This document shows, in pieces, positions 43,801 to 54,911 of a stretch of 64,000 nt of DNA. The number at the start of each line of letters is the position of its first letter. Positions within the stretch are counted from its first letter, which is position 1. This stretch comes from Fusarium oxysporum f. sp. lycopersici 4287 (Eukaryota; Ascomycota; Sordariomycetes; Hypocreales; Nectriaceae). The DNA is taken from the NCBI RefSeq assembly GCF_000149955.1, contig NW_017264845.1:253472-317471 (forward strand), given 5' to 3'. The notes below the pieces were generated by a model that saw nothing but the letters and a program-made list of their open reading frames with translations, was not told the origin of the DNA and did not search any database. Made by a program: the position numbers and the translations under genes.

Positions 43801-44196
43801 ATGTCACTTCCCCTTACCACTGAATCATCTACCGTCATGTCCGACTTGAATACCCAGACCACTGTGCAGAATAGGCGCGGTCACGGCCCTCCTCACACCA
43901 CTAGGCACTCCAAGGCTCAAGAGAAGGCACCCCAAGGTCTAGAGGAGAACCTTCCCGATTCTGTATGACAACTATCATCACATGCCTGGGAGCCTGCAGC
44001 TAATTATCTATTTCAGGTCCACCGCACCGGCGCTGAGCCTGGTCAGTTTATTCACAAAACTCACGCCAAGGACGGAGGCAAGGCGTCCATCGTGCCTCAG
44101 AAGCTACAGGAGAAGCTTCCTGAGAGTGTTGAGCGTGCAGTCCCTAACGCCATCCACAACACTGATGACGCTGGTGGCCTGCACCGAAAGCAGTAA
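43801..44196 (+). CDS. Small hydrophilic protein of unknown function
   Basis: Two exons (43801-43962, 44017-44196) around a 54-bp GT-AG intron give 113 residues. The product is very hydrophilic, without signal peptide or membrane segment. It has two related stretches, APQGLEENLPDSV and PQKLQEKLPESVE, about 40 residues apart. It ends with DDAGGLHRKQ. Low hydrophobicity and repeats are reminiscent of small stress-induced fungal proteins, but I do not recognise a named family. An ATG at 43837 (MSDLNTQ) is an alternative start, giving 101 residues; one at 43777 is also in frame. The clean splice and open frame on both sides support a real gene. Confidence 0.65.
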
Positions 44197-44641
44197 ATAA
44201 TGGCTTAGGATTGGCAATGAGGCTGGAAATTTTAGAAGTCCAGATTTATCTTGTATATTAGGCTTAACTTGTGGGCCTATCCTGGCTTGGAAATATTATT
44301 TTAGGTTTTACCTGTACTACGTTGTTAAACCGAAAGACTCGGTTATAAATGGCCAAGATTGTTTTTTCCATTGCGAGTGAATGCATCGCGTCTTTGATGG
44401 CAAGGTCTGTCACACTAACGCCAAAGCTCCTGAATAAAATACTAAGCCTTCCTGCACCCCCTTAGCTCATAGCTGAGTCAACAATGACTGGTCACTGTAT
44501 CCCATGGGTAGTTAGTGAGCCTCCAAGGCGTACCTCGCCCCACGTAGGCCCTGTCATCGTGACGGTACCTACGGGGAACCTAAAACCCCCTCTCAACTCC
44601 ATGTGAGCGGCTAACGCAGCTATATTGTTCCTTAAACTGTC

Positions 44642-44916
44642 TCATTTGTGCTCCAGAGTCCCTGGATTATGCGCAACCCGGTGACCATGCTGATCCTCGA
44701 AGAGTACCTGATTCAAACACATCAGTTCACTTCCAATACGAAGAACCCATTAAAACGTACCTTTGGAGGATTCTTAACTTCTTCTTTTTCGGCGTCCTTT
44801 GCAGTTGTCACAATCCTCTCCACGTCTCCCTCGTGTCTACCACCACGGATCCGCGTCCAAACGTGATCGCCTTTGTTTATTGGCTCTGCGTTCTTGTCCT
44901 CGATATTAGAGGCCAT
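44642..44916 (-). CDS. Hypervirulence-associated TUDOR-domain protein
   Basis: Two exons (44916-44761, 44707-44642) with a 53-bp intron (GTACGT...CAG) encode 73 residues. The core INKGDHVWTRIRGGRHEGDV fits the small SH3/Tudor-like fold of the Hva1-TUDOR family (PF11160). After the splice the strand VLFEDQHGHRVAHNPGTLEH completes the domain as in other members. These small proteins are common in fungi and some bacteria; their molecular role is unclear despite the name. Without splicing the frame ends early in the intron, and the family C-terminus only appears after removal, which supports the intron. Confidence 0.8.
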
Positions 44917-46327
44917 TTCGTTTCACTTGAGAACGTGGAACAGAATTTGATAATTCCTAAGTTTTTAAAGAGAAAAGTAGTTTTTAGCTTACGGAGACCC
45001 TTTTTTATTATTAAAGATGAATATGATACCAGGGCAGTCTGACATCAGAAGAGCATTAATAGATTGAATAACTTGACGTCAGGGTCACATGTTAATTAAA
45101 TAATCTTTAAGGTTTCAGCAACGATCTCCCTCGTATTAAGTATTTTGTGTGCTAGGACTGGAAGGGATCCCAAGTCCGTTACAGTACGAACCCAGGAGTA
45201 GGGGCCTTTTGCTACCGTATTCCACAGCTTAGTTAGGTTTGAAACAGCGACTGCATCTGGATGAGGTCAAATATACGACTGTCATCGAAAGTGCCGCTTC
45301 TACACGTATCATTAGACAGGCGGAACGAATCAAAAGCTTGCGAAGGACAATTTGGTTAACCCTATCTCCTGAGTGCGTGCGGACCTCCACTGTGGTCACG
45401 GTGAGGGGGGTGTGACCAATTAAAATGCACGAAATAAAAGGTACAAATTCCTATGCTAAATTAGGTGGTGATAGAAGCCCCGGCAATATTGCTCTTTACA
45501 AATTGCAACATCACAGGCATCTGAGGGTGGTCTGATGACGCACTGTTTCACTGTTGTTGGTCGCAATCTTAGAAGACCCCTGCTTGCACGTGACACCCCA
45601 GCTCATGCCTATTGTTTCAACAGAAACGCGGCGCATTTCTGTGCGGTAAAAGTGGATCCGTGGTGCAGGGATATTGATTGGCGGAGAAGCGGAAATGCGG
45701 CGCACTCCTGGTCTACATTCTTGAGTAGGATGGGAATGATGGTGCCCGACTCTGCGGGGTCGGTACCGTCATTGTGGTTGGTAAATCGCAGACTCAGCTT
45801 TGACGTCGCAGGTATAATCTAATACCGTCATTATTGAGTTGTGGTCCCTTGCCACCTCCACTCTACTACAGGTAGAAGTTAAGACAATCTCCAGTCTAAT
45901 TTACGAGCAGTTGTACCTGCGCAAAGATTGACAAATTCCTCGAAACCCTTCGTTATATGTTGGATAGCCTGAATGCCCACATCGAATTAGGATCATCGCC
46001 TCCGGTCGGCCCCCATTAGACATCAGGGTCGATTCTGAATGTGTACACGATTGCGCAACTGAATACAAGTTTCTCGTGAAGATGGACATACCTTCAACGT
46101 ATTAGCAGCACAATCCATGCCTGCTCATGATGTCATTCCGTCACTAGATGATGTCTGAGGGTGTTGAGAAGCGAACTGATGATACTCCAAGTGGCTAATA
46201 CCTCTGCCCATAAATAAGGATTGCCAGCTGCGGCAAAGACTTTCACTAAACCTCTACGAACTCTTTTCAGACCGAATTTTCTCCAATTTTTGCCTACCGT
46301 CTGACTATTCGACCCAAATCACCCAGA
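44917..46327. other. Intergenic between divergent TUDOR and esterase genes
   Basis: About 1.4 kb with no gene or repeat recognised. It separates two divergently transcribed genes, so both promoters should lie here. The last ~100 bp are pyrimidine-rich, as is usual for a fungal 5' leader. Confidence 0.45.
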
Positions 46328-47748
46328 ATGGCTCCGTCCACGGTTGAGCTCTTAAGAGACAACGTTACGCCGTTCACATCCATACCCGAAGATAGCGATA
46401 CGATAACGAGATACTTTGATAGTTTTAGTGACTGCAAGGTACTTCTTATCGGCGATGCTTCCCACGGCACATCCGAGTTCTACTCAGTCCGCGCTGAGCT
46501 CACGAAGTATATGATCGTGAACCATGGCTTCAACATTGTCGCTGTTGAAGCTGACTGGCCCGACGCCGAAGATGTTGACCGATACGCCAGGCGTCGACCA
46601 GGGCCAGGTCAGGGAACCGCTGAAACTCTTCAGATGGCGAACAAAGAAGGAAGAGAGCCAGCTTTCTTGCGATTTCCGACGTGGATGTGGCGCAACATGG
46701 AAGTTCACGACTTTGTGGAATGGCTACGAGATTACAACAAGGGTCGGGAGATCCGCGAGGCAACGGGGTTTTACGGGTTGGACCTATACTCTATGGGAAC
46801 CTCGATGAGGGCTGTGGTCGACTATCTTGCTACCGTGGACAAGGACATGGCAGACGTGGCACGGCAACGATACGGCAACCTCATGAGCTGGGCTCAAGAT
46901 CCCCATGAGTACGGACTTGAGGTGTTGACGACGGCTTTTCAAGGTTATGAAGACGACGTAATGGATATGCTACAGGATCTCCTCAAAAAGCGCATCGAGT
47001 ACTCTGCGGCTCGTGGAGACGGTATCGAGTTTCACAGCGGAGAACAGAATGCGAGAGTTGTCAAGGGTACGCTCCTCTGAGATGGGTTGTTCTAACAACA
47101 GCTGCTAACATATAACTAGATGCCGAATACTACTACAAGGAGATGTACCACGGTCGACACGAAAGCTGGAATCTTCGCGATACCCACATGTTTCAGACCC
47201 TTGTTCGAATCCTCAAGCATCGCGGCGACAAGTCCAAGGCCATCGTATGGGCTCACAACAGTCACATCGGCGACGCCCGCGCCACCAGCATGGGCTGGTC
47301 CCGAGGCGAGCTCAATATTGGCCAGCTGTGCAAGGAGACGTACGGAGCAAAGGCTCTCAATATTGGTACCGGTACCAACACTGGTACCGTTGCTGCTGCG
47401 AAGCGCTGGGACGGTGATATGCAAGTTATGGGAATCCGACCGGGACTTCCGGACAGCTACGAGGAGCTGATGCATGCCACGGGTATTAAGAACTTTGTCT
47501 TGGATCTACGCAAGAAAAATTGTGATGCGCGGTTGCGAAAGGCGCTGAGTGAGCGCCGTCTGGAGAGGTTCATTGGCGTGCTATACAAGCCTGCTACGGA
47601 GAAGGCGTCGCATTATTCGTCTGCTATCCTGCCGGAACAGTTTGATGGCTTTATCTGGTTTGACGAGTCACGGCATGTTGGAACACTTGAGGTCCATCAG
47701 CCTAAGTCGCCTCTCGAGTATCATGAGACTTGGCCCTTTGGATTGTAA
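46328..47748 (+). CDS. Erythromycin esterase-like protein
   Basis: Two exons (46328-47066, 47120-47748) with a 53-bp GT-AG intron encode 455 residues. The start region has the family signature LIGDASHGTSEFY with His 46 and Glu 50, followed by NHGFNIVAVEADWPDAEDVD with Glu 74. In exon 2, VWAHNSHIGDARA places the conserved His residues near 292 and 295. These are the active-site residues of the EreA/ChaN-like hydrolase family (PF05139). In bacteria the family opens macrolide lactones; fungal members are widespread and their substrate is unknown. The length is close to the family's usual one and no defect was seen. No signal peptide, so probably cytosolic. A MULE inserted 181 bp beyond its stop. 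Confidence 0.9.
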
Positions 47749-47929
47749 AGTAGTTCAGATTGCAAAGACAACTCATGGCCAGCTTTCAAAGTCAATTGAA
47801 TGTTTTGCCGGCGAGCAACTGGGATGGATGGCTTCTCGGCCAGCTCGAGAACCAAGGATGGGAACCACACAACGTACTTCAATATATTGAATGGATTGAT
47901 GATCAATGTCAATTCAACTCAAACATCGA

Positions 47930-48043
47930 GGCGCCCGCTACAGAGGCGCCCGGGCGCGCTTTTAGACCCCGCGCGCCCGGACGCGCAAATTATGTCAGCA
48001 TTCAACCGAGGCAACAACACAACGGCAGAGATCAGGGGCTGCC
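47930..48043 (+). repeat. MULE-2 left TIR
   Basis: Ends 3 bp before the transposase ATG (accATGG), so the promoter and leader must lie inside the TIR or in flanking DNA. Confidence 0.92.
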
Positions 48044-48046
48044 ACC

Positions 48047-50532
48047 ATGGCTCAAGCAGCATTCCCTAATGATGTGCTCCCGCCAGAGGGCACATACGAC
48101 TCTCGGGAGGCTCTTCTTCTAGCCATAAACTCTTGGGCGAAGCCTAGAGGTTATGCATTCACGACGGGAAAATCTTCCAAAACTCCAAACGGCCGAGTGA
48201 AAGTTGTATTTGCGTGTGATCGGAACAAGCCTCCGCCAAGTGCATCTGTCGAACGAACACGTCGCACATGTAGCCGAGGAACTGGTTGTAAGTTCTCAGT
48301 ACTTGCCAAACAATCTCTAGGGGGAAATTCATGGGTCTTGAGTCACCGACCGAGCCAGGAATACGCGCTACACAATCACCCACCAAGCGAAGACCCGTCC
48401 GCCCACCCAGCACATCGCCAACTTAAGGAAAACGATTTCAAAGCTATCTCCAGCCTCACGGCTTCTGGAGCTGCCCCTCGTGAAATCAGAACTTATCTTT
48501 ATAATAATTCCGATACCCTTGCGACTCAGAAAGATATCTATAATCGAATTGCGGCAACGAGAAGAAATTTATGTGAAGGTCAAAGCAGCATTCAGGCACT
48601 GGTCGACCACTTGAACAGGGAGGGCTTCTGGTGCCGAGTCCGATTAGATTCCAATAATCGTCTGACGGCTATCTTCTTTGCCCATCCAGACTCTGTTGCA
48701 TATCTACAATACAATCCCGACGTCTTGATACTGGATTGCACCTACAAGACGAATAAGCACGCTATGCCACTTCTTGACATGGTTGGAGTTGACTCTTGCC
48801 AGCGCTCTTTCTGCATCGCCTTTGCTTTTCTCTCTGGCGAGACAGAAGAAGACTACTCTTGGGCCTTGCAACATCTCAAATCTCTCTATGAGCACGATCT
48901 TCCTTCTGTCATCTTGACAGACCGGTGGCCAGCGGCGATGAATGCTTCCGCAACCTGGTTCCCGTTCTCCAAGGCGCTGCTTTGCCTCTGGCACGTCAAC
49001 AAGGCAGTCTTACAGCATTGCCGGCCTGTCTTAATCCTGAGCGGCGGAGACCAGCCAGAAAAGACATGGGATGAATTCTATGCATCATGGCACTCGATTG
49101 TAGCCTCACCGACTGAAGCGATATTTCAAGAGCGCCTGGCCAGCTTCGAGCGTAAATACGCTGAGAAGTACACAGAGGCTGTTGGGTATATTAAAACATT
49201 CTGGCTTGAACCTTACAAGGAGAGGATCGTCAAAGCATGGGTAGATAAATACTTGCACTTTGGCAACACTGCTACCTCAAGGCAGGTTGCTTACAGGATC
49301 ATGCAACCATAGAAGATAGATACTGATAAATTCCCAGGGCGGAAGGAATTCATTCCCTGATAAAATCACATGTCAAGACATCTACTCTGGACCTCTTTGA
49401 TACCTGGCAAGCGATGAAACCTGCTATCACTAACCAATTAAGGGAACTAAATCATTTACGAGCGTCTCAACAGATACGAATACCGCTAGATATCTCCGGG
49501 GTGCTATTTGAGGCTATACGGGGCTGGATCTCACATCAAGCTTTACGCAAGGTCCAAGAACAACAGCGGTTAATTTCGGCACTGCGAGCTCCCTGCAGCC
49601 AGAGCTTCACATCCTCGCATGGACTACCATGTGCTCACACCTTAAAACAGTTCGAGGAGGAAAATAAGGTCTTATTACTGGAACACTTTCATCCCCATTG
49701 GCACTTGAAGCGACATATAGCTCAGCCACAGCCTGTGCTGGAACCCCGAGCAGCCTTGAGCCGGCTTAACAAGAGGCGCAATCAACCGATATCAAGCACA
49801 AGGCGAGAGCCGAGTGGATTTGAGGCAGTTGAGGCAACGAAACGACAGAGGGCGCAGCCTAAGTGCAGCAAATGCCACATATTAGGTCATATGATGACCT
49901 CAAAGGCATGCCCTCTGCGGTACGAGGAGATCTTACAGCCGTCAGCGGCACCATTGCTAGGTTCATCTAGGCAGGCAAAAGCCATGCCGTTAGCATCATC
50001 GCCGGAGCCAGGGCAGGCAGGGCCAGACGGAGATAGTTCCAGCTGCATCATCGTTAATGCCGGCGATATAGATAGCATAGCGCCGGCGTTGTCACCAACA
50101 GCACCATCGATACAGGCAGGGACGCAGCCGACACTAAGATATGATGACCCACGGGCTATCTACCAAAGATATGTTGCGGCTCGAGATGCTTGGTATAAGG
50201 CCCAACCCCGTGGAAGTGTTAAAACCAATCAAGAATATCGGAAGGCGCAGGGTCTACCTCTGCGATACGATAAAGCAAGCTACCAGTGGTGCCTTGACTG
50301 GAAGCAGATGGGCCAGCGCTGTACTATGCCAACAGGCTCTAGAGATTGGAGCAAGGAGGAGATGATGGCCTACCTGGATTGGAGCAAGGCAGAAGATGAT
50401 CGGGTTGAGGCTCAGGTAGCTGCGGAGATGGAAAGCAATCCTTTTTCTGCTGGTAGAAGAGGCATGCGGGAGATCTGGGAGGCGGCGGAGAAAGATGGTA
50501 AAGAGCAGCAGGGTTTGTATTCAGCTAAGTAG
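48047..50532 (+). CDS. MULE-2 transposase (FAR1/Hop-like)
   Basis: Two exons, 48047-49281 and 49338-50532, give 809 residues if a 56-bp GC-AG intron (GCAGGT...CCCAG) is removed. Splicing there restores the TSRAEGIHSLIKSHVKTSTL stretch found in MULE-1. The N-terminus is a FAR1-type DNA-binding region (LPPEGTYDSREALLLAINSW, TGCKFSVLA). The MULE catalytic domain has VLILDCTYKTNKHAMPLLD and VILTDRWPAAMNA with LCLWHVNKA. Downstream are a SWIM-like motif (GLPCAHTLKQF ... HFHPHWHLK) and a CCHC knuckle (CSKCHILGHMMTSKAC). The C-terminal region (DDPRAIYQRYVAARDAWYKA ... YQWCLDWKQMG) is conserved in the related copies. The start has a strong context. No internal stop was found. Confidence 0.88.
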
Positions 50533-50645
50533 CTTGAATTCTATCGTTCTAGATCCTGAAGTCTGAACGCTACGCGCTGATATCAGTATTTATTACGCCC
50601 GTGAGAATGGATTTCATAGGGCCGGTGGCTGCGCTAATAAGTAGC

Positions 50646-50759
50646 GGCAGCCCCTGATCTCTGCCGTTGTGTTGTTGCCTCGGTTGAATGCTGACATAAT
50701 TTGCGCGTCCGGGCGCGCGGGGTCTAAAAGCGCGCCCGGGCGCCTCTGTAGCGGGCGCC
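50646..50759 (-). repeat. MULE-2 right TIR
   Basis: Inverse of 47930-48043, without a mismatch in my reading. Confidence 0.92.
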
Positions 50760-50953
50760 AAACATCGAGATTTGATTACGTAACACGTGTTGGAAAATCG
50801 GGGCACCATAGGGACACGCCTAGGCGCGCCTCCACTCTTGAACGCGTAGGCGTGCGGATTATGTCAGCCCTCAATTTGTCCTGTCGAAATTGCGCTGTGA
50901 TGCAGTTTTTACTTTTGAGAATACTATGATTTCAACTGGTTATGAATTCTTGG

Positions 50954-51976
50954 TTATCTACCGGAATGAATGGCCTGCTGGGCCTCACTATCTGCCGCTG
51001 CCGCCTCCCAAATATCATGCATACCTCTTCTACTGGAAAAAGGGCTGAGTTCCATCTCCGCAGCTACCTGAGCCTCGACATGGTCATCTTCTGCTTTGCT
51101 CCAATCTAGATAGGCCATCATCTCCTCTTTAGTCCAATCTCTAGAGCCGTTTGCAGTATCGCAGCGCTTACCCATCTGCTTCCAATCGAGACACCATTGA
51201 TAGCTTGTTTTGTCGTACCGCAGAGGTAGACCTAGCGCCCTCCGATACTGCTGGTTAGTTTTAATACTGCCATGAGGCTGCACCTTGTACCAAGCATCTC
51301 GAGCAGCAACATATCTCTGATAGATAGCCCGAGAATCATCATACCTTGATGTCGGCACTATCCTTGTCTGTGCCGGTGGTGCTGCTGATGATGCTGCCGG
51401 CACTATATTGTCCGCGCCGTCGAGACTGACGATAATGCAACTGGCACTATCTATTACTGACTCTGCCTGCTCTGATGATCCTGAAGGCGTTGATCTTGGA
51501 GCTTCTCCTGCGTGCAAGGATGGTGCTGATGAAGATGTCGTCGGCAATGGTCTTGCCTGCGCCGACGGTGCTGGTGGCTTCAAAAGCTCCTCGTATCGTT
51601 GAGGGCATGTCTTTGAAGTCATTGTATGACCTATCTGGTGGCATCTGTTGCATTTAGGTTGTGCCTTTGGCCGTGCTGTTGCCTGAACTGCCTCGAATGC
51701 ACTTGGCTCTCTCTGGGCACTTGATTGTGGTCTACTAGTACTAGAACCGGCGGCTATCCGATCGGGTCGATGCCGAGGCTCCAGTAGTAACCGGTGGACA
51801 CCATGGCGATTGAGGTGCCAATGTGTGTGAAAATGCTCCAGGCGAAGGGGCTGATTTTGTTCTTTAGGGCCTTGAGAGTATGGGCGCAAAGGAGGCCGTG
51901 AGATCTGGAGAATGCACCGGTGCAAATGGGCAGGTGTTTTTTTAGGAGCAGCTTCCGCTGTTCTTCCACCTTGCGT
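50954..51976 (-). pseudogene. MULE-3 transposase C-terminal half
   Basis: The minus-strand product aligns with the second half of MULE-2: HFHTHWHLNRHG, the CCHC knuckle CNRCHQIGHTMTSKTC, the Ser/Ala/Pro-rich linker, then SRAIYQRYVAARDAWYKVQP and WCLDWKQMGKRC. A frame change near 51840 separates it from the upstream GLLCAHTL-like stretch. Similarity ends at about 51977, where a MULE-1-type terminus begins. The 3' side (about 50800-50870) has a GC-rich palindromic block followed by ATTATGTCAGC, similar in design to the MULE-2 TIR, so it is probably the element's own end. Confidence 0.78.
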
Positions 51977-52110
51977 AAAGCCTACTGTACCAATTACCAC
52001 TGGTATTGACATCCAATACCAGTTTTGGTGGCCCGTGCACCCCTCTTTTTCCATCTGCTGCTCCTGGGTTGCAATACAAGATTACTTGGCCCGTGCACCC
52101 TGTTGACTTT
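51977..52110. repeat. MULE-1-type terminal sequence
   Basis: Starts CTACTGTACCAATTACCACT and keeps the order GGTATTGACATCC ... TGGCCCGTGCACC of the left end of MULE-1 at 31749. It forms the junction that cuts MULE-3. A second GGCCCGTGCACC near 52090 may be the other end of a very short, deleted copy. Confidence 0.6.
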
Positions 52111-52373
52111 ACAAAATTCCTAGGATGTAGATGCTGGTTCCCCGTTGCCGCAAATACGAAACATCTTTTGGGTCATAAAGGGTGCGGCTGAAAACTTTAT
52201 TGTAATGACTCTCATTTGGGAAATCAGCCATCTTAACCCCTTTTCTAACCATTCTATCAGGTTTAAAAACCCCATCCTGGTATCCATCCGTGCAATCAGT
52301 AAGTATGACAATCTCCTGGCCATTTTATTACTTGAATAGCGGTGCCAGTGGAATACCAGATCTAGAGAACATA

Positions 52374-54911
52374 ATGGCCGATGATGCATTGTTCTCACGG
52401 TTCAGGCTATCTGTCGACCCTCAAGCTCAAGTACTTATTTGCTGTCATGACACATGCCGTTTTGCCCTCGCGCCTAGTCCGACTCAAGTCAGCGAGCATC
52501 TCCGAAGGAAGCACAATGTGGCTGCTACCGAGCGCCGCCAGGTCATGAATATTTTGGAAGCTCGCATTCGAAAACTAAGAGATCCATCTGACGCCCCCAT
52601 CAGAGAAGATGGTTCATCCTATGATCCGAACCTGAATCTTGTTCATGGATATACGTGCAAGTTCTGCATCGAACGTACGGGCAGCTCTCAAAGAATCTCT
52701 CGACATATAGCCTCGAAGCATGAAGTGGAAAGGCTTCGTTTGGGAGTTCGAAGAAATGCCATGTACGAACCTGCGTTCCTGCAAGCGTGGACCAAAAGTC
52801 CCCCAGGGGGACGATACTGGATTGTCGAGTATCGCGGGATTACGACACGCCCTATCGGGGGAAAAGATATATACATTCACCTCCAAGGTGTATTTGAGCG
52901 CGAGCGACGCCTGCAGCAAGGCTCAAGCGCAGGTCAGGCGGCTGTGGGTAGGGATGCAGGGTCAGAGACCGAGACCAGTTCAAAAATTCTTACATCAACA
53001 TTTACAGACCTTCGGCCCTGGCTAGAGCGGACTGGCTGGGAGGAGACATATAAGAGCTTCGACCGCGACTTACTGCGAAATTTGACCATTATGCCCTCTG
53101 CTTCATCATCATGCAGGGGCCTTGTGTTAGGTAGAGCCAGAAGTGGTACTACACATACTGTATTAGATGAAGTTTTGATCAGCTCTGCGGATAATGAGCG
53201 GAAGATTGCTGCAATTTTAGTGGCTGTGGATGTGGTTATGGATCGCTGCGAGCAAACAGCCCAGACAACAAGCAGAAGCCTTCTCTGCTGGCTACGTAGC
53301 GTACGGCCTCATGGATGCTATGCTAAGCCCTTTACCTTTGTCGGCAAGGTGGCTAGCAGAACGAAGTATATCCGGCTTCTTAAGCGCTTCATAGCTATGA
53401 TATTCCGCGCTTTTTGCTTACCTACTAACGTTTGTCGGCGCCGAGCTGGTATCCGGTTTAAGAGATCACAGCTCAAAGCGATTACAGCCGTATGGAATCA
53501 CTGTATTTGGGATCAGCATGGCGCTACAACCTTGAGTTTCTGGCAATCGGCCAGGGCGCATAGCGTGGCTGAGTATCAAGCGAGCTGGGATGAAAGAGCA
53601 GAGAACAGCGAAGAGTCCGTGACCGAAGATTCTGACGATATGGACAGTGTCTCAGAAAGCGGCGAATCTGAAAATGGGGATGAGGATTACGGATATGATA
53701 GTGATGAGGAGGAGGAAGCGGAGGAGCGAGACGGGGCCAATATAACAGCTAACGCGAGCGAAGAAAATACAGACTTGGCCGAAATGCTTGAGCGGCTGTT
53801 TGGGCTTATAATGGCATTCAGCACGGAGGAAGTGGTGGATGGGCGACCAGCTTCAACCTTGCTAGTGTACTTCAGTGGAATCCTTGGTTTTACGACTGAT
53901 TCGACTGGTTTCCTCCCAGCGAGGTCATACACATCAAACCTCGCTGCACTCATCTACACTCAACGCCTCCTGTTCCTCGAATATGCCCTCCCTGCAAGAG
54001 CATACCTATTCCTTGGAATCACGCAGCGACCCCGAACGGGTCAAGTTGCACGGCTCCAAAACGTTCGCCAGAAGTACACAGTGCTCGGCTCACAATCTCC
54101 ATTCGAGGAGCTTTTCTCCCTCTTGGCCTATGGCAAGGCTATTTCATGCTCGGAGACGCCTCCGTTCCTCCTGGGATGGAGCGATGACGGCCAGTCTGTA
54201 TCCCACGGTGATTTGGTTACTATCAGCATGGGCAGCTTCCGACAGTTTCCACAGGCTCTGCTTGGAGAAGCTGGCCGGCTATGCGCAGAGCTGATGTACG
54301 ACTGGCAGCCGTCTCTGGATCTAACATCTATCAAGGACGACCTGACGAATACAACTCACGGTTTCTCCTTTGTGACCCATCCACGGAATGGCTTAGTTGA
54401 GGCCTATCTGAAGCTTTCCCTTAAGGCGTGTACCAGCCTATCGAATCCACTCTCAAGGAAGGGTAGTTGGGACCGGAAGGCAGTATTTGCGTATTGGAAG
54501 AAAGAAGAGGCTCTGCGTGAAGTCCTGGCTGGTCTGTTGATGATGACAGGCGGTGGCCAGCCTCGTGGTCCTGACCTCCTTCACATTTTGCTGCGCAATT
54601 GTGGGACAGCGGAGCGCGGCCTCTATGTTTACAATGGATTTGTGATCTACCTGACTCGGAGCCACAAGGCAAAGCGATCAACAAACAGGGAGTTTGTCGT
54701 TGCCCGCTTTCTTCCTATCCAAGTAGGCCACCTTGTCTACAAGTACCTTGTGTATATTCGCCCCTTTGTCGATATGCTGGCTCGGGAACAATATCCATAC
54801 ATCAGCGAATGCTCTTGGTATATGTTCCGGTATAGATTCGAGCCTAGTACTACAGACAGACAGACAGACAGATCTATTACGCCCGGTAGGCCATCGCCCA
54901 TAGGGCTCTAA
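52374..54911 (+). pseudogene. OrsD/DUF3505-type zinc-finger protein, copy B (C-terminally truncated)
   Basis: An open frame of 845 codons from ATG 52374 (MADDALFSRF); an earlier in-frame ATG at 52290 is less likely. N-terminal fingers: VLICCHDTCRFALA ... SEHLRRKH, then YTCKFCIERTGSSQRISRHI. The central region matches copy A (VDVVMDRCEQTAQTTSRSLL, an acidic stretch, STLLVYFSGILGF, RAYLFLGITQRPRTGQVARL, DLTSIKDDLTN). The C-terminal recombinase-like block seen in copies A and E is absent. The frame ends in sequence derived from a LINE tail at 54856, and before that in a possible MITE. There is no internal stop, so a shortened product could be made. DUF3505 (PF12013) and function are by recognition; the biological role is unknown. 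Confidence 0.72.

Larger units (their letters stand above)
47930..50759 (+). mobile_element. Mutator-like element (MULE-2), apparently intact
   Basis: 114-bp terminal inverted repeats (47930-48043, 50646-50759) are identical as read. They are GC-rich and start GGCGCCCGCTACAGAGGCGC. The insertion is flanked by the 9-bp duplication AAACATCGA (47921-47929, 50760-50768), the size typical of Mutator. One transposase gene fills the inside. Identical TIRs, a perfect duplication and an open coding region point to recent activity. Confidence 0.93.

Noticed and set aside
45535..45822. 95-codon plus-strand frame between the TUDOR and esterase genes
   Set aside because: No family features; the region is more likely promoter DNA.
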